A DNA stretch of 64,000 bases from NCBI GenBank assembly GCA_016647705.1, contig CM028335.1:43249526-43313525 (forward strand). The letters are read 5' to 3'. Of the stretch, positions 23,788 to 35,020 are shown piece by piece. Position 1 is the first letter of the stretch; each line of letters starts with the position of its first letter. A model generated the notes under the pieces. It did no database searches and was not told where the DNA came from. It saw nothing but the letters and a program-made list of their open reading frames with translations. This DNA comes from Eucommia ulmoides. Taxonomy: Eukaryota; Streptophyta; Magnoliopsida; Garryales; Eucommiaceae. The position numbers were made by a program, and so were the translations under genes.

Positions 23788-23998
23788 CCTTTCACGGTGT
23801 ACTTCACTATCTTAAGAACATTGTGTCAGAATCAAAAAACCTTTCACAATGTTCTTTGCTATCTTTAGAACATTGTGTCAGAACCAAGAAGCCTTTCACG
23901 ATGTTCTTAGCTATCTTTAGAACACTATGATAGAACCAAAAACCTTTCATGGTGTTCTTCGCTATCTTTAGAACATTGTGTCGGAACCAGAAACCTTT
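23788..23998 (+). repeat. 52-bp tandem repeat, four copies
   Basis: Units start CCTTTCAC at 23788, 23840 and 23892, then CCTTTCAT at 23943, with a partial fifth at 23994. Each contains TCTTTAGAACATTGTGTCAG. Period 52, 52 and 51 bp. Confidence 0.9.
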
Positions 23999-26589
23999 TT
24001 AAATATTATCTTGTGATTCAAATTCATTAAAAAACCATAGAACTAGAAAAATCATCGTGCACCATAGAATGCCTGGTTTTCAACGACTAGACAAGTATGG
24101 TACACTTTAGAGTTACCTTAAGGAAGGATTTTTTTAAAATAGAAGAATACCATTGACAAACGAAGATTAGGCAACTTTCAAAGAAAGAAGCTAGTGTACA
24201 CCGTTTAGGCAACAATACCAAGGAACAGAGACGGGGGTTCATTTTCTTCTGATAATACTTTGACTATCAAAAAATGCAGGAAATAGACATTGGTTGCTTA
24301 TATGATGACATTTGAAATAGAACATTTGAATCAAAAAAGGACTAAATGGAAAGGAGGAGGTTCGCCATCCCAATTTCCAACAAACAATCTGCAAGCCTCG
24401 GAGCAACAGGTAATTCCTTTTATCAATTCAGCACTAAATAAACAATTTGAATAGCCCATATATTACACCAACAAGAAAAAACCATGAAGATTAAGTCTTA
24501 AAAAATACTTTAAATAAAATAAATAAACGCATCAACAGGGTATTTAGGGATTTAAATCAATAAAATCACGAATTCATTTTTCATTACCTCCGACTAATAT
24601 CAAGACGAACCGATTTAGTTTCTCAATCCAGTTGCTAATCCATCTCCTCCATAGCCCATAGGCTGAGGCATATTTTACCCTATCAATAATCATGAATCAC
24701 ACAATTGGAAGTATTGTATTAGATTCCTAAATGGAACTTACAACCCCTAGTCTATGACTAGGGCACATGTCATCCTATTCATATTTTCTTGATGGAAACA
24801 GCATTCATTTCATCTCACGACATGAAATGAATACCTGAATCATAATGAACTTAATCAAATGCATTAAACCAAAAACAACACGAACTACATGTCAACCTAA
24901 TTCCCGGCAACATCCGAGATATAGGATACAGAGAAAACCCTTGTGGGTTCGGTTAATAATTTAAGAACCAGGAACTACGAATCAACTTGATTCTCAGAAA
25001 TGTCCGAGATACGTAGGAAATCTTTATAGGTTCGGTTGATAACCAAAAAGGGATGAACTATATTTGACTTGATTCTCGGCAAGTCCGGGATATGTAGGCA
25101 ACCTTTTAAAGGTATGGCCATCATTTTCGAAAATCCTATACCAATTAGGATTGAATCATGTCATTCAACATTAAAACTCCCCATGGAGTCACTTAAATCC
25201 TCCATCAGCAGGGATTAAAATCACGTAAATATTAAAATCAGTCCCACAGTCAACAATGAACTAGGTGTCGACCTAAGTCCTAGATTTACCAAAACACATG
25301 AAACCTTTAGAGGTTCAATCGTCACTTCATCCCCAGTAGACTTCACTTCGACTTGTCCTTGGTAGATTACCAAGGTACATAAGAAACCTGAGTGGGTCTG
25401 GTCAAAGTTAGAGAAGTGTTAGCCTTATGACCATTCTCTCAAGCCTTGTACCAGGAAGTCCCTAGACTCCCCTGTGAAATCATTGTCAATCATCTTGTTT
25501 GGTAGAACAGCAAATGAGACACGTGTATTACTACGCTGCGACCTGATCCTTGGTAATTAACCAAGGTACGTAGGAAACCTTTATGGATACGGGCGATAAA
25601 ATTAGCATAGGGAGTGCCGAACTACATTTCGACTTTATTCTTGACCTAGGAAATCAGTGTATATAGATAACCCATGTAGGTTTCAGCTACCTAAATGATC
25701 ATTGTCTAAGATAAATACCTGAACAATAAGTTGTAAATTAAAATATATAAATGACCTAATGAGGTCCCCAGTCTCAAATGGACATTAAGAAAGTTACATG
25801 CTCAGTTCAGGATATATGGGCAACCCATGTGGGCTCTGTCGCATTCTCCGAACACTCAGGAAATAATCTTGTGCCCTAACTAGAGTTAGGGCACATTATA
25901 TCTAGTTTATCTATTGATATATTATGATAGGATTCTCCCTAGCTAGAGCTGGGGCACATTATATCAAATTTTTCCATTGAGACTTCTTAATAAATTCACT
26001 AGTTATGACTGAAGGAAAAATCCAAAATTTAGGAAAAAGGTTTATAACCCCCAAAATAAACGAGCATCATTAAGCCCTAGTCTATGACTGCGGCACATTT
26101 TATTTGAGGTTAAATTTTCCCCAAGAAATTTTCCAGTCTTCATCAGGCAATCCCAGGTGGGATATAGCCAAGAAACTCCACTAGGTGTCGAGTTTTTCCG
26201 AGAGTTTCTCCGATAAGAATTCTCTCAGTCATTTTCAATCATGTATTGATATGACGACCCAGGAATTAGTTTCTCTAACCAAGAGCCTTTTCCACCAAAT
26301 ATCTTTTGAAATATGTGTCTGAACTACATTTGACCTGATTTTCAGTTAAGTCTGAGGTAAGTAGGTACCCCAATGGGGTTTGGTTAAGCTAGCTTTAAAT
26401 AACCATTGAACTCAGTCTCAGAATGATAAGACATCTTGAATTAGTTCTCTGACCCAGAACCACTCTACCCAATCTAGATTTATTTTGCTTGTTAGAACTA
26501 CATTTAGCTTGATTCTCAGTTTGGTTTGAGATATGTAGGAAAGCTCCTAAGTAAGCGCGTACATAACCAGAGGTGATAATAAGTCATCA

Positions 26590-28290
26590 AAACTATAGTG
26601 ATCCTCAAGGATGGTCATTTAGCTACCTTTAAAGAAAGTCCGTAGTAATTCTCATAACGATGGTCATTCAGCTACCTTAGAGAATAACCATCGCCGTTTA
26701 GGTAAGATTGCGGTAATCTCAAGGATGTGTCATTCATCCCCCTGAAAAAGGTCCTGTAAATACTCAATATTAGTTTATTTAGCCTACTTTGAGCTCCTCA
26801 GGAAAGGTCATTCAACCTCTTGCGAGGAGAGTCCTCACCCATTGGCAGGTAGTGTAATCCTCCTAGGATGATACAATGGTGACCAAGGAACCCATTCGTT
26901 TGTTTTTGGAATTTATTTCCCAAGAAGCTACAAATATAAAAATAAGTCATCCCAACTATGGTTGTACTCAAGGATGGTTACTCAGCCACCTTAGAGATCT
27001 TCAAGGATAAGGTTATTCAGCCCCCTTAGAAGAAAACACAGTAGTAATCTTCAATGACTGGTAATTTGGCCCTTCTTATAGAAGATTTCTTACCCATTGG
27101 GAAAGAATGTAGTCCTCCTAGGATAATGCAACGCTGACCAAGGAACTCATTCGTATGTTCCAGGCATTTGCTTTCCTACGAATTTACGAAGATGTCGATG
27201 AGTTGGAATTCTCCAAAAATACGGTAGTACTCCTAAAGGATGATGCAGTGGTGACAATAAACCCATTCGTATGTTTTTGGCATTTGTTTAACTGAGAAGC
27301 TACAGAGATAGAAATACATCATCAAAAATATGATGGTACTCAAGGATAGTCATTCATCCACCTTAGAGATCTCAAGGATAAGGTCATTCAACCCTCTTAG
27401 AAGAGAACACAGTAGTAATCCTCAAGGACTGGTCATTTGACCCTCCTTAAGAAGATTCCTTACTCATTAGGAAGGAATGTAGTACTCCTAAAGAATAATG
27501 CAGCGGTGACCAAGGAACCCATTCGTATGTTACTAGCATTTTCTTTCCCAGGAAGCTATAGAGATGGAAAAGAGTCATCATTCTCCTAATACTGTGAAAT
27601 AGATCCTCAAAGATTGGTCATTTATCCATCTTTGAGATTCTTCAAGGACATATTATTTTAGCCTCCTTTGAAGAAGTTTCGTTAGTATACACCAAGAATG
27701 TTATTCAGTCTCCCATGATATTTACGCCGGGAAAGTCGTTTACCCTCTTGTGATATTTTCGTCGGGAAGGTCATTCAGCTTCCTGTGATATTATGCCAAA
27801 AAGACCATTCATCCTTTTGTGATATTGTGCCAGGTTGGTCATTCAGCTACCTATGAGATTTTTCAAAGACCAGTCATTCAATCACATTTGAAGAAAAACA
27901 CAATGTAGATCCTCAAAGTTAGGTCATATAGCCTTCTTTGAAGAGATCCCATAGGTACTCAGGGATAGTTCATTTAGTCTCCCTTAAAATCCTCAAGGGA
28001 TGGTCATTTAGCCTCCCTTGATATGATTCTACATCCCCCAAGAATAGGTTATTCAACTTTCTTTGAGAGGATCTAGTGTTAAGTACTCAATGATGGTCAT
28101 TCAACCACCTTAGAGAAACCTCAAGTACGATCATTTAGCCACCTTAGAGATCCTCAGGAACAGGTCATTCAGCCTGCATTGGGAAGATCCATTAAAGCCT
28201 CATGGACCGGTCATTCAGCCTGCTCTGAGATCGTCAAGGACCAATCATTCAGCCTTTTTAGACAAAATCCTTTACTGCTTCCAAATGGTA
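26590..28290 (+). repeat. Array of about 27 GGTCATTCAGCC units
   Basis: A 1.7-kb array of imperfect 35-60 bp units: (A/T)CCTCAAGGA..GGTCATTCAGCC..CCTT.GAGA. A second, longer unit with GACCAAGGAACCCATTCGTATGTT recurs near 26880, 27137, 27252 and 27507. The whole therefore has higher-order structure. No frame runs through it. It ends about 130 bp before the polypurine tract. Confidence 0.82.
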
Positions 28291-28419
28291 GATGCAGCAA
28301 TGTTCAGGTACGTTCCTAAACTTTGCTTAAAGTAAACTTAAAATTTTTGTATTAAATATCATAACTAGCTGAACAAAATATTATGTCTCCTTCTTTGTCA
28401 TTACGAGTAAACTCGCATG

Positions 28420-28434
28420 ACAAAGAGGGGCAGT
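28420..28434 (+). promoter_or_regulatory. Polypurine tract of B
   Basis: ACAAAGAGGGGCAGT immediately before TGTAGACACC at 28435. This is the usual Tat/Ogre arrangement and marks the start of the 3' LTR. Confidence 0.8.
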
Positions 28435-28988
28435 TGTAGACACCACATTTTGTCCTGCCCAATCATTGTTGAATCAAAAGTACAAGTTCAGATAAATTTT
28501 AAATTTAGGCTTAAAGTGAATGAATTTCTACTTTGGATCACACTAGATAATAGAGAAAACCCTTAAAAACATAAGAAAACATAAAAATTGTAGAATTTGA
28601 CTAAAGTCGGTAAAGTAAAAGTTTCAGGTCAATCTCAAAATTCTTAAAAGTAAATGGGGTCTAAAATGACATTATTAAAGGTTGGTTTTCATTAAATTAC
28701 CTCCAATATAAATAAAGATTAGATACTTCCCTTTAATTATAGGAAATTTGACCACATTACCTCGGTTACCTACTTTGGCCCCTTAAATATTTACTATCAC
28801 TGATTTCATCTATTCGACCCCAAAAATATTTGTTTAAATTACTATTTTAAGTGTGAATATCATTAAAAAAAATCTAAAATACCTAAAAAAAGGCATGAAA
28901 TTTCTATGTCAAGTGCAAGTTACACAATGTAACAAATGATTAAGACGGGTTGAAATTAACCAAAACCGAAGTCATGTTGGTTAACCAC
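28435..28988 (+). repeat. Element B 3' LTR, first part
   Basis: Begins TGTAGACACCACATTTTGTCC, the Tat/Ogre LTR start also seen, inverted, at 45423 and 61787. It is interrupted by A5 at the ACCAC target (28984-28988) and continues at 36657. Confidence 0.82.
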
Positions 28989-30622
28989 TGGTAGCGAATT
29001 ATTTCGTCGCTACAATACCACAAGTGTACAGGTTAAGTTTTAATGGTATAGGAAGAGTAGGGTTGTCGTATCCACAGAAATTGGTTTAAATTGTCGTTAA
29101 GTACCGCAATTATCGTAACTTAACTTTATTTAGGCGATTGAATTTTGGGTTTTTAAAACTAAAATAAATTCAAATACAAAAGTAAAATAAAATATAATAT
29201 GTATTTTCTATGCACTAATGTTCTAGGGGTTTGATTTCATCTCGTTATTCTCATGATATCCTATTAAGAAATTATTAGTCAATTTCGTTCATTCAACAAT
29301 CAAGATCTTTAAAACTCACTCACCACCTCTCTCGAGTATAAAGTGAGTGAATATGTAACCATGTCAAACCAATATCCCTTTCAAGAGTTTATATGATTAC
29401 ATACGTCTTGCCCCAACATTATAGATTACACAAGTTCTAATAATCTCCTGAAACATTAGAACTTGTGTTGTGTTTAATCCTAGTCTGAATCCAGGGTTAC
29501 CTCTCCCGAGCGTCAAACCCCCCGTATTCTCAAATCAACTACAATATCATATACAAGCATATAATAGAAGTAATAAAACAATCAACACAATTGAATGGCT
29601 ATTCTAATTTATCAATTTAAAACTCGATTACCTCCCGGCCTCATGAGATCCTAAATTCCCAACTTGAATACTTAGGTGTTGATTTTCTCCCAGATTCACA
29701 TAACCTACGTTATGCACTCCCAAATCCAGTTACGAATTCAACATCTCCCGAGTATAAAATTCGCAACCCAACATCATCTAAATCATTGGCTACATGAATC
29801 AAACACGTTAGGCCTAGGGAGTGCATAAAATGGAATTAAATCCAACAATAGACAAAATATTCACAACATGGTTCAAATGAGACTACGTCAAGCCCTAAAT
29901 CTAAATGACAAACACAACATAGACAAATCAATAGCTAATCTTCTCAATAAATTCATGTATGTAAGAATATTCAACACAAAATTACAAATACAAACTCAAA
30001 ACACAAGATTAGGGAGAGAGAAAGGAAGAGAAAATCTTATTCTGGGTTTAGGATTTGGATCTTCAACTATACGTGTCACAAATGATGTTTTCTTTGTCGA
30101 TCTCGCATCAAAACGCCATCACCCAGTATTTTCGCCTTCAAAATCGCCTCAATTAGCTCCAAAATCATACCCTCTATTATTCCTCTCTCTCCTCTCTTAA
30201 AAATTAACCCTAAAATATCTATTTAATGTGTTAGATCTGACCGTCAGTGCTGCAGCGAGCTAAGGGTAGGAACACTGCCATTTGCGCGCTGCAGCAAGCC
30301 CAAGGCAATGTTGACGCCTGGTTCGTATGTTTGCCATAACGTTCTTGTCCGAACTCCGATTGAGATGATTCCAAAACCTATGGGAAGCTAAGATGTAGAT
30401 ATACAACTTATATGTGTTGCAAGATTCCAAAATCGAATTGAATAATTGTCAAAAAAAGGCCTTGAAATTACTACACCTGAACCGATTTTGCATATTTTTT
30501 TCCATTTGTTTATAAACCTACAAAACAACGCAAAAACACATTAAACTAACAAAAATAGTTGAAAACACAAAAATATTTGAATCTAAAAGTACTTGATTTG
30601 TTGATAAATAAACCACTCATCA
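28989..30622 (-). repeat. 3' LTR of A5
   Basis: 1634 bp; + strand start TGGTAGCGAATTATT, end CACTCATCA. One copy of a shortened sub-repeat. U3 palindromes have a CTGCAG core (GCTGCAGCGAGC and GCTGCAGCAAGCC, 30248-30302). The open stretch 29868-30200 is LTR sequence, not a gene. Confidence 0.9.
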
Positions 30623-32340
30623 AATACCCCCAAACTCAAACGTTTGTTTGTTCTCAAGCAAAAGAAAAAAAAAACACAAATCAAGTACTAAAACACTACA
30701 GATAAAATGTGAGTTTTATATCGAATCGATGACTGTCCAAGAATCTCTGATGGCACTAAATGCTCCAAGCTCAAAACAAATGCACATATCGAGATTATCT
30801 AGATTTTCGACTTTAGGCATCAATTTCAATCCACTCAAGACTCTAGATGTGTCTGTGCATGCACAATCACTCTCATCCAACCAAACGAGCCTTGGATATA
30901 TTTTTGTGCTAAGGCGACATTGAAAAATCTCTAGATAAATAATGCAAGAACAACCATAAGCCCATTTTTTGTGTCACTCTCCACTAATTATGTAGATGCA
31001 TATGTCATTAGAGATCAAAGGACTTTGTGGGTTGTAATGTATGGTTAGGGTAAAAGGTAGATGAAAATGTCATGTTTAGGCTCAAATCACCCTAGGCATA
31101 TATCACAACTCATGGATCTTGCACGATTTCTGAGAAAAATTCACCGACTCCCTCTTTCATCAAATATCTTCTTTCAATCAATCCCACGATGTATTATTCA
31201 CAAAACACCCCAAAACAACAACAAAAAAATTCCTTTTTTTTTTTTTTTGTCCATATAGGTGAGAACCACACCCCCAAACTCAAACTCAACATTGTCCGCA
31301 ATGTTGCAGGGAAAAACGAAAGGGACATATGATAGTCACCACTATACTACAACTACTTTTTATTTTTTTTACAAAGATAACTCATATACAAAATGAAACA
31401 CACAACCCAACCCGCCAACGACTTTCCAAACACAACCCAAACTCACCCTGACACTCAATGATCCATGCAATAATACTAATTAGTGACGGGTTTAGGAAAT
31501 GAAAAAACATGTAGCGGGTCGGATGCACAAAAGTGGGTAACGAAAAAATTAGGCAATAAAGTTCAACAGGGGTAACAAAGGGTAAACAAATTTTTTTCAG
31601 GATTAGCTTTAAAGGCCCAAACGATCCAAATAATGCCTAAATCATCTCTCCAATAACACATAACCTAGCATTTCACTTCAAGTTTCACTCAAATGGGTTC
31701 TAGTGTTCACGAGATAGAGAAGCCTACCTAAAGTACATAAATGGTCTCCAAGTACTAAAAAGGCCAAGTGATTGTGATTCATGGTGCTTGAGTGTAACGA
31801 GTCGAGAGTGAATTTCAATTAACACAAGTCAAGCACATAAACATCTCAATACAATACATTTCAAACAACCTAAGAGAACATCATGTGTCTAAACTCATCA
31901 GCGATTTCAAGTCATATCATCTCAACGAAACTCACAATTGATATAAACAAACCAAAGAAAAGAAACTAAAAACATGGCCACAAGAACACAGGTTATACGA
32001 AGAAAAGTCACACACACAAGCATACCCTAACCCAAACCAGTATAAACCAACATGTGTCCCACCCCCAAACTCAAAAATCAAAGATGTAATCAGATTAAGC
32101 ACAAGGGAATAGCACATGTACCGGGGAGGTGAGACAATCTTTCCTCCGAGTATGGTCGGCGGTGATGCTCCAAGTAAGGTGACCGATGTGGGGTTTTCTC
32201 CCATATCGTGAATCCTTAGGCCCCATTATTTGAAAACTTAGGTTGCCTCCCAAGAAACACTTGGTTTATTGTCCTTGGCTTGACACAGAGAAGGGCTCGT
32301 CAAAGTACGGCTTCCGCCCATAGTATGTGTCAGACAACAT
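30623..32340 (-). other. Non-coding 3' internal region of A5
   Basis: Begins with the polypurine tract (30623-30640, complement of AATACCCCCAAACTC). No supported frame. Extra CACCCCCAAACTC motifs occur near 31270 and 32060. Positions 32220-32340 match the Gag tail region of A3 and A7. Confidence 0.6.
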
Positions 32341-32445
32341 AATGAATGGGTCTTTGTTCAAGATGCCCTCAAGCTTGGTGAGATGTGACATTAATCGGCA
32401 GGTACTCTCAACATGACTCAGCTCCATCTCATGTGCTTGGTTGGC

Positions 32446-32853
32446 CTAAATTAACGGTGCTAAAAGTGGAGGATGACAGGTGAGCCACATCGGATCCTCA
32501 AATATATGTTCTTGTTTGATCGGTGTTGGTATCACAACATGGATCTCAAATGGTTGAGAATCACAAGTTTTATTTTGTGATTCTTCATCATCAATCAACT
32601 CTTGGGTTTCTTCCTCATTAGAATCATCATCATTACACGAACCCAAGTTTCTCCCACTTGTGAGCGGTTCCTCACGGTGGATTTCAATGATCGGCGGTGG
32701 CAACACCAATTGGATTTCAAGAGATGAGAACTCAAAATCATCTTTTGATTTGTCATCAATGAACAATTCTTGAGTCTTATCCTCTTTCGAATCATCCTCA
32801 TAAGGCACCTCCAAAGTCTTCCCACGTGCATTCGTTTCCTACTCGCTCACATT
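32446..32853 (-). pseudogene. Family A Gag-like C-terminal piece in A5, with internal duplication
   Basis: The frame at 32446-32814 encodes the acidic C-terminal part of the Gag-like protein, ending in EDPMWLTC as in A3 and A7. An approximately 165-bp stretch is duplicated: TQELFIDDKS...SSLEIQLVLPPPI and TQELIDDEES...QPFEIHVVIPTPI, where A3 and A7 have one copy (...EFQLVMPRSI, ...EIQLVMLPSI). The N-terminal side is cut by the nested LTR at 32854. Confidence 0.65.
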
Positions 32854-34439
32854 TGTTACACGCTCACGTATTGACTACTCACAAGTGTAAGAGGTCAAAA
32901 TTTTAGTATGATGGATCTTTTAAGATCAGGTATCGTATCCACAGGGATTAGTTGTCGTTATTATCGAGTACCGTGTTTATCATGTCCTAATTTTATCTAG
33001 GTGATAAAAATGTAATTTAATTAAATACTAATACTAAAATACTAATTTAACTATACTAATACTATATTGAGATAGTTCGGAGAGAATAGATTGTCTAGGA
33101 ATTAGTTTTGTTTACTAATACGCGTTCAATCTCGTTTTAGTTTATGTTAACAGCATTCGACTTATCTGACAATCTTAGTTCGTAAACTCTTCCGCCACCT
33201 CTCCCGAGTATAAGACGAAGGAATACGTGACTTCGTGTCAACTAAGAAGTCCCTCTCAATATCTTAACGACCCTAGGTCGCGTGAGTCTCGCCCCAACAT
33301 CATTGATTACGCACAATCCAACTCCTTCCCGGGTTATTGGATCATCGCGTTGTGTTTACCCTATCGATAATCTTAGTTCGTAAACTCTCCCGCTACCTCT
33401 CCCGTGTGTAAGACGAGGGAATACACGACTTCGTGTCAATGAAGAAGTCCCCCTCAACGTCTTAACGACCCTAGGTCACGTAAGTCTTGCCCCAACGTCA
33501 TCAATTGTACACAATCCAACTCCCTCCCGGGTTATTGGATCGTGACGTTCGTTTACCCTAGTCCGAATCAGGGGTTTGTTAAACCCCAAATTCTCGATAT
33601 ATAAATCTAAGTATAATCAATAAACAAGAATGATAAACACAATCAAACATTGAAGAACAACCACAAACAAAACACAAACTCAACTAAACAACGTATTCAT
33701 AAATTTATTAATAATCCCTAAACAACCTATGTTTAGCCAATGGCCATAACCATGTATACAATGTAAAATGGTGTAAACATGCTCAAAAACTACTGAAATG
33801 AAGAAAATAAAGAAAATAAATGAACGACTTAGCCGACATCCAAATATTTAGTGCTAAAACCGTTCACCGCTCGTTTCCTCCTTCATCTTTTTCCTCGGGT
33901 TGAGAGCTCTCCCTCAAAAATCGATCAAAGTTGCCCTAAAATATAGTCTAAGGGCCCTAGGAGGTGATTGCATTGGAAGAGAGGAGAAGATGAAGGGTTT
34001 AAAGAGGCAAAAAATCCCAAAAAATATCTTAAATCTGTGCAGAAGCCACCGCCGCGGTGGTGGAGTATGTCGGTTTAATGTTCACCTAGGTGGTGAAGAA
34101 AGCGATGGATTCAAGACCATCGTGTAGTTTCACCGCCATGATGGTAGATCTCACCGCTGTGACGGTGGATGTCCAGCAAGATAAGCCCACTCTGTATTTT
34201 TACCGCCGGGTGGTGGGTTGTTGTTCTGAATATTGCCCTCGTGCTTGTTTTTCTACCGTTCTTCGACCGTTTTTGGTCCGAATTGATCGTTTATGCTCCA
34301 ATTTCATACCTCTTCACCCCACACACCTGATTTATGCAAAAAGAATAAGAACTAATTAAAACGTAATAAAATAAACTATAAAAATACTCTAAAACTAACA
34401 AAACTGGTTTGGAAATATATAGGTAGATCACACCTATCA
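32854..34439 (-). repeat. Family A solo LTR nested in A5
   Basis: About 1586 bp; + strand start TGTTACACGC (TGTAC subtype), end CACACCTATCA. Two copies of the 190-bp sub-repeat (about 33170-33550). U3 palindromes mostly have a CCGCGG core (ACCGCCGCGGTGG near 34049). Flanks ACATT and ATGAA do not match. Comparison with A3 and A7 shows that about 160-180 bp of Gag sequence is missing at the site. Confidence 0.82.
33170..33550 (-). repeat. Two-copy 190-bp sub-repeat
   Basis: Two tandem units, each with CCACCTCTCCCGAGTGTAAG or its equivalent, GACTTCGTGTCAA...AAGAAGTCC, CCTCAACGTCTTAACGACCC and CACAATCCAACTC. Confidence 0.8.
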
Positions 34440-34446
34440 ATGAACC

Positions 34447-34899
34447 TTATGTGTCGCCTATTTCCCTCATAATGTTTTGAGTTTCCATCATGAATGCATT
34501 GAACATGTCTTCTAGATTGGGAGAAGACTCCACAAGTTTGTGTGGGGTGTCAATCCATAGCGCCGAAATATTGGAATAATCCCCCAAGCTTTGGTGGCTT
34601 TTTGAATAATTCCAACTCCGATAGTCAAAATAGCTCATGTCTTACAACGAAAAAATAGGCATCGTCCACGGTTAGGTCGTAAAAAGAGGTGGTACCATTT
34701 CTTCTTTCTACCAAAGTTCTTATTGCAGCATGTAACCCGTCGAGGAAATTCAGTAATTGACACTCTTTCGGGAAACCATGATTTGGGAATCGAATAAGAA
34801 ACTCTTTATATCTTTCGCAAGAACAATAAAATGGCTCGGAATCTCGTTGAAAAAAACTCATGAGGACTTGTTGATGAGCTATCTCCAAGTACCTCGCAA
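34447..34899 (-). pseudogene. Family A Gag-like core in A5 (start lost, frameshifted)
   Basis: Reads QRDSEPFYCSCERYKEFL, then IRFPNHGFPKECQLLNFLDGL, RTLVERRNGTTSFYDLTVDD and, after a frameshift near 34630, YFDYRSWNYSKSHQSLGD. The ATG of A3 and A7 is ATA here. It matches the A3 protein along its first 150 residues, then meets the nested LTR. Non-functional in this copy. Confidence 0.72.
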
Positions 34900-34996
34900 A
34901 ACAAATCAAACTAAAAACAAAAATTAAAAATAAAATAAAAGCCTAGATTAAAATCAAGTTACTTATTCACGATATTAACAACAATCTAAAAGTCAA

Positions 34997-35014
34997 TCCC
35001 CTACAACGGCGCCA
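34997..35014 (-). promoter_or_regulatory. Primer binding site of A5, tRNA-Asp type
   Basis: On the - strand TGGCGCCGTTGTAGGGGA, six bases from the LTR at 35021; two mismatches to the tRNA-Asp complement. Confidence 0.85.
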
Positions 35015-35020
35015 AAAACT

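Larger units (their letters stand above)
22640..26580 (+). repeat. Dispersed 65-80 bp GAACTAC modules in the 3' region of B
   Basis: At least ten decayed copies of a module GAACTACATTTGACCTGAT..CTCGG...GTCCGAGATACGTAGG.AA.CC...GGGTTCGGT. They begin near 22650, 22862, 23079, 24884, 24970, 25053, 25345, 25537, 25620, 26322 and 26497. The same module occurs in the B LTRs (8270, 8383, 8475, 38470, 43855, 43970). Such arrays downstream of pol are known in Tat/Ogre elements. Confidence 0.75.

Noticed and set aside
29868..30200. 110-codon open stretch on the + strand, with a relative at 35908-36135.
   Set aside because: Both lie at the same place in the two LTRs of A5, antisense to the element, and diverge like non-coding LTR sequence.
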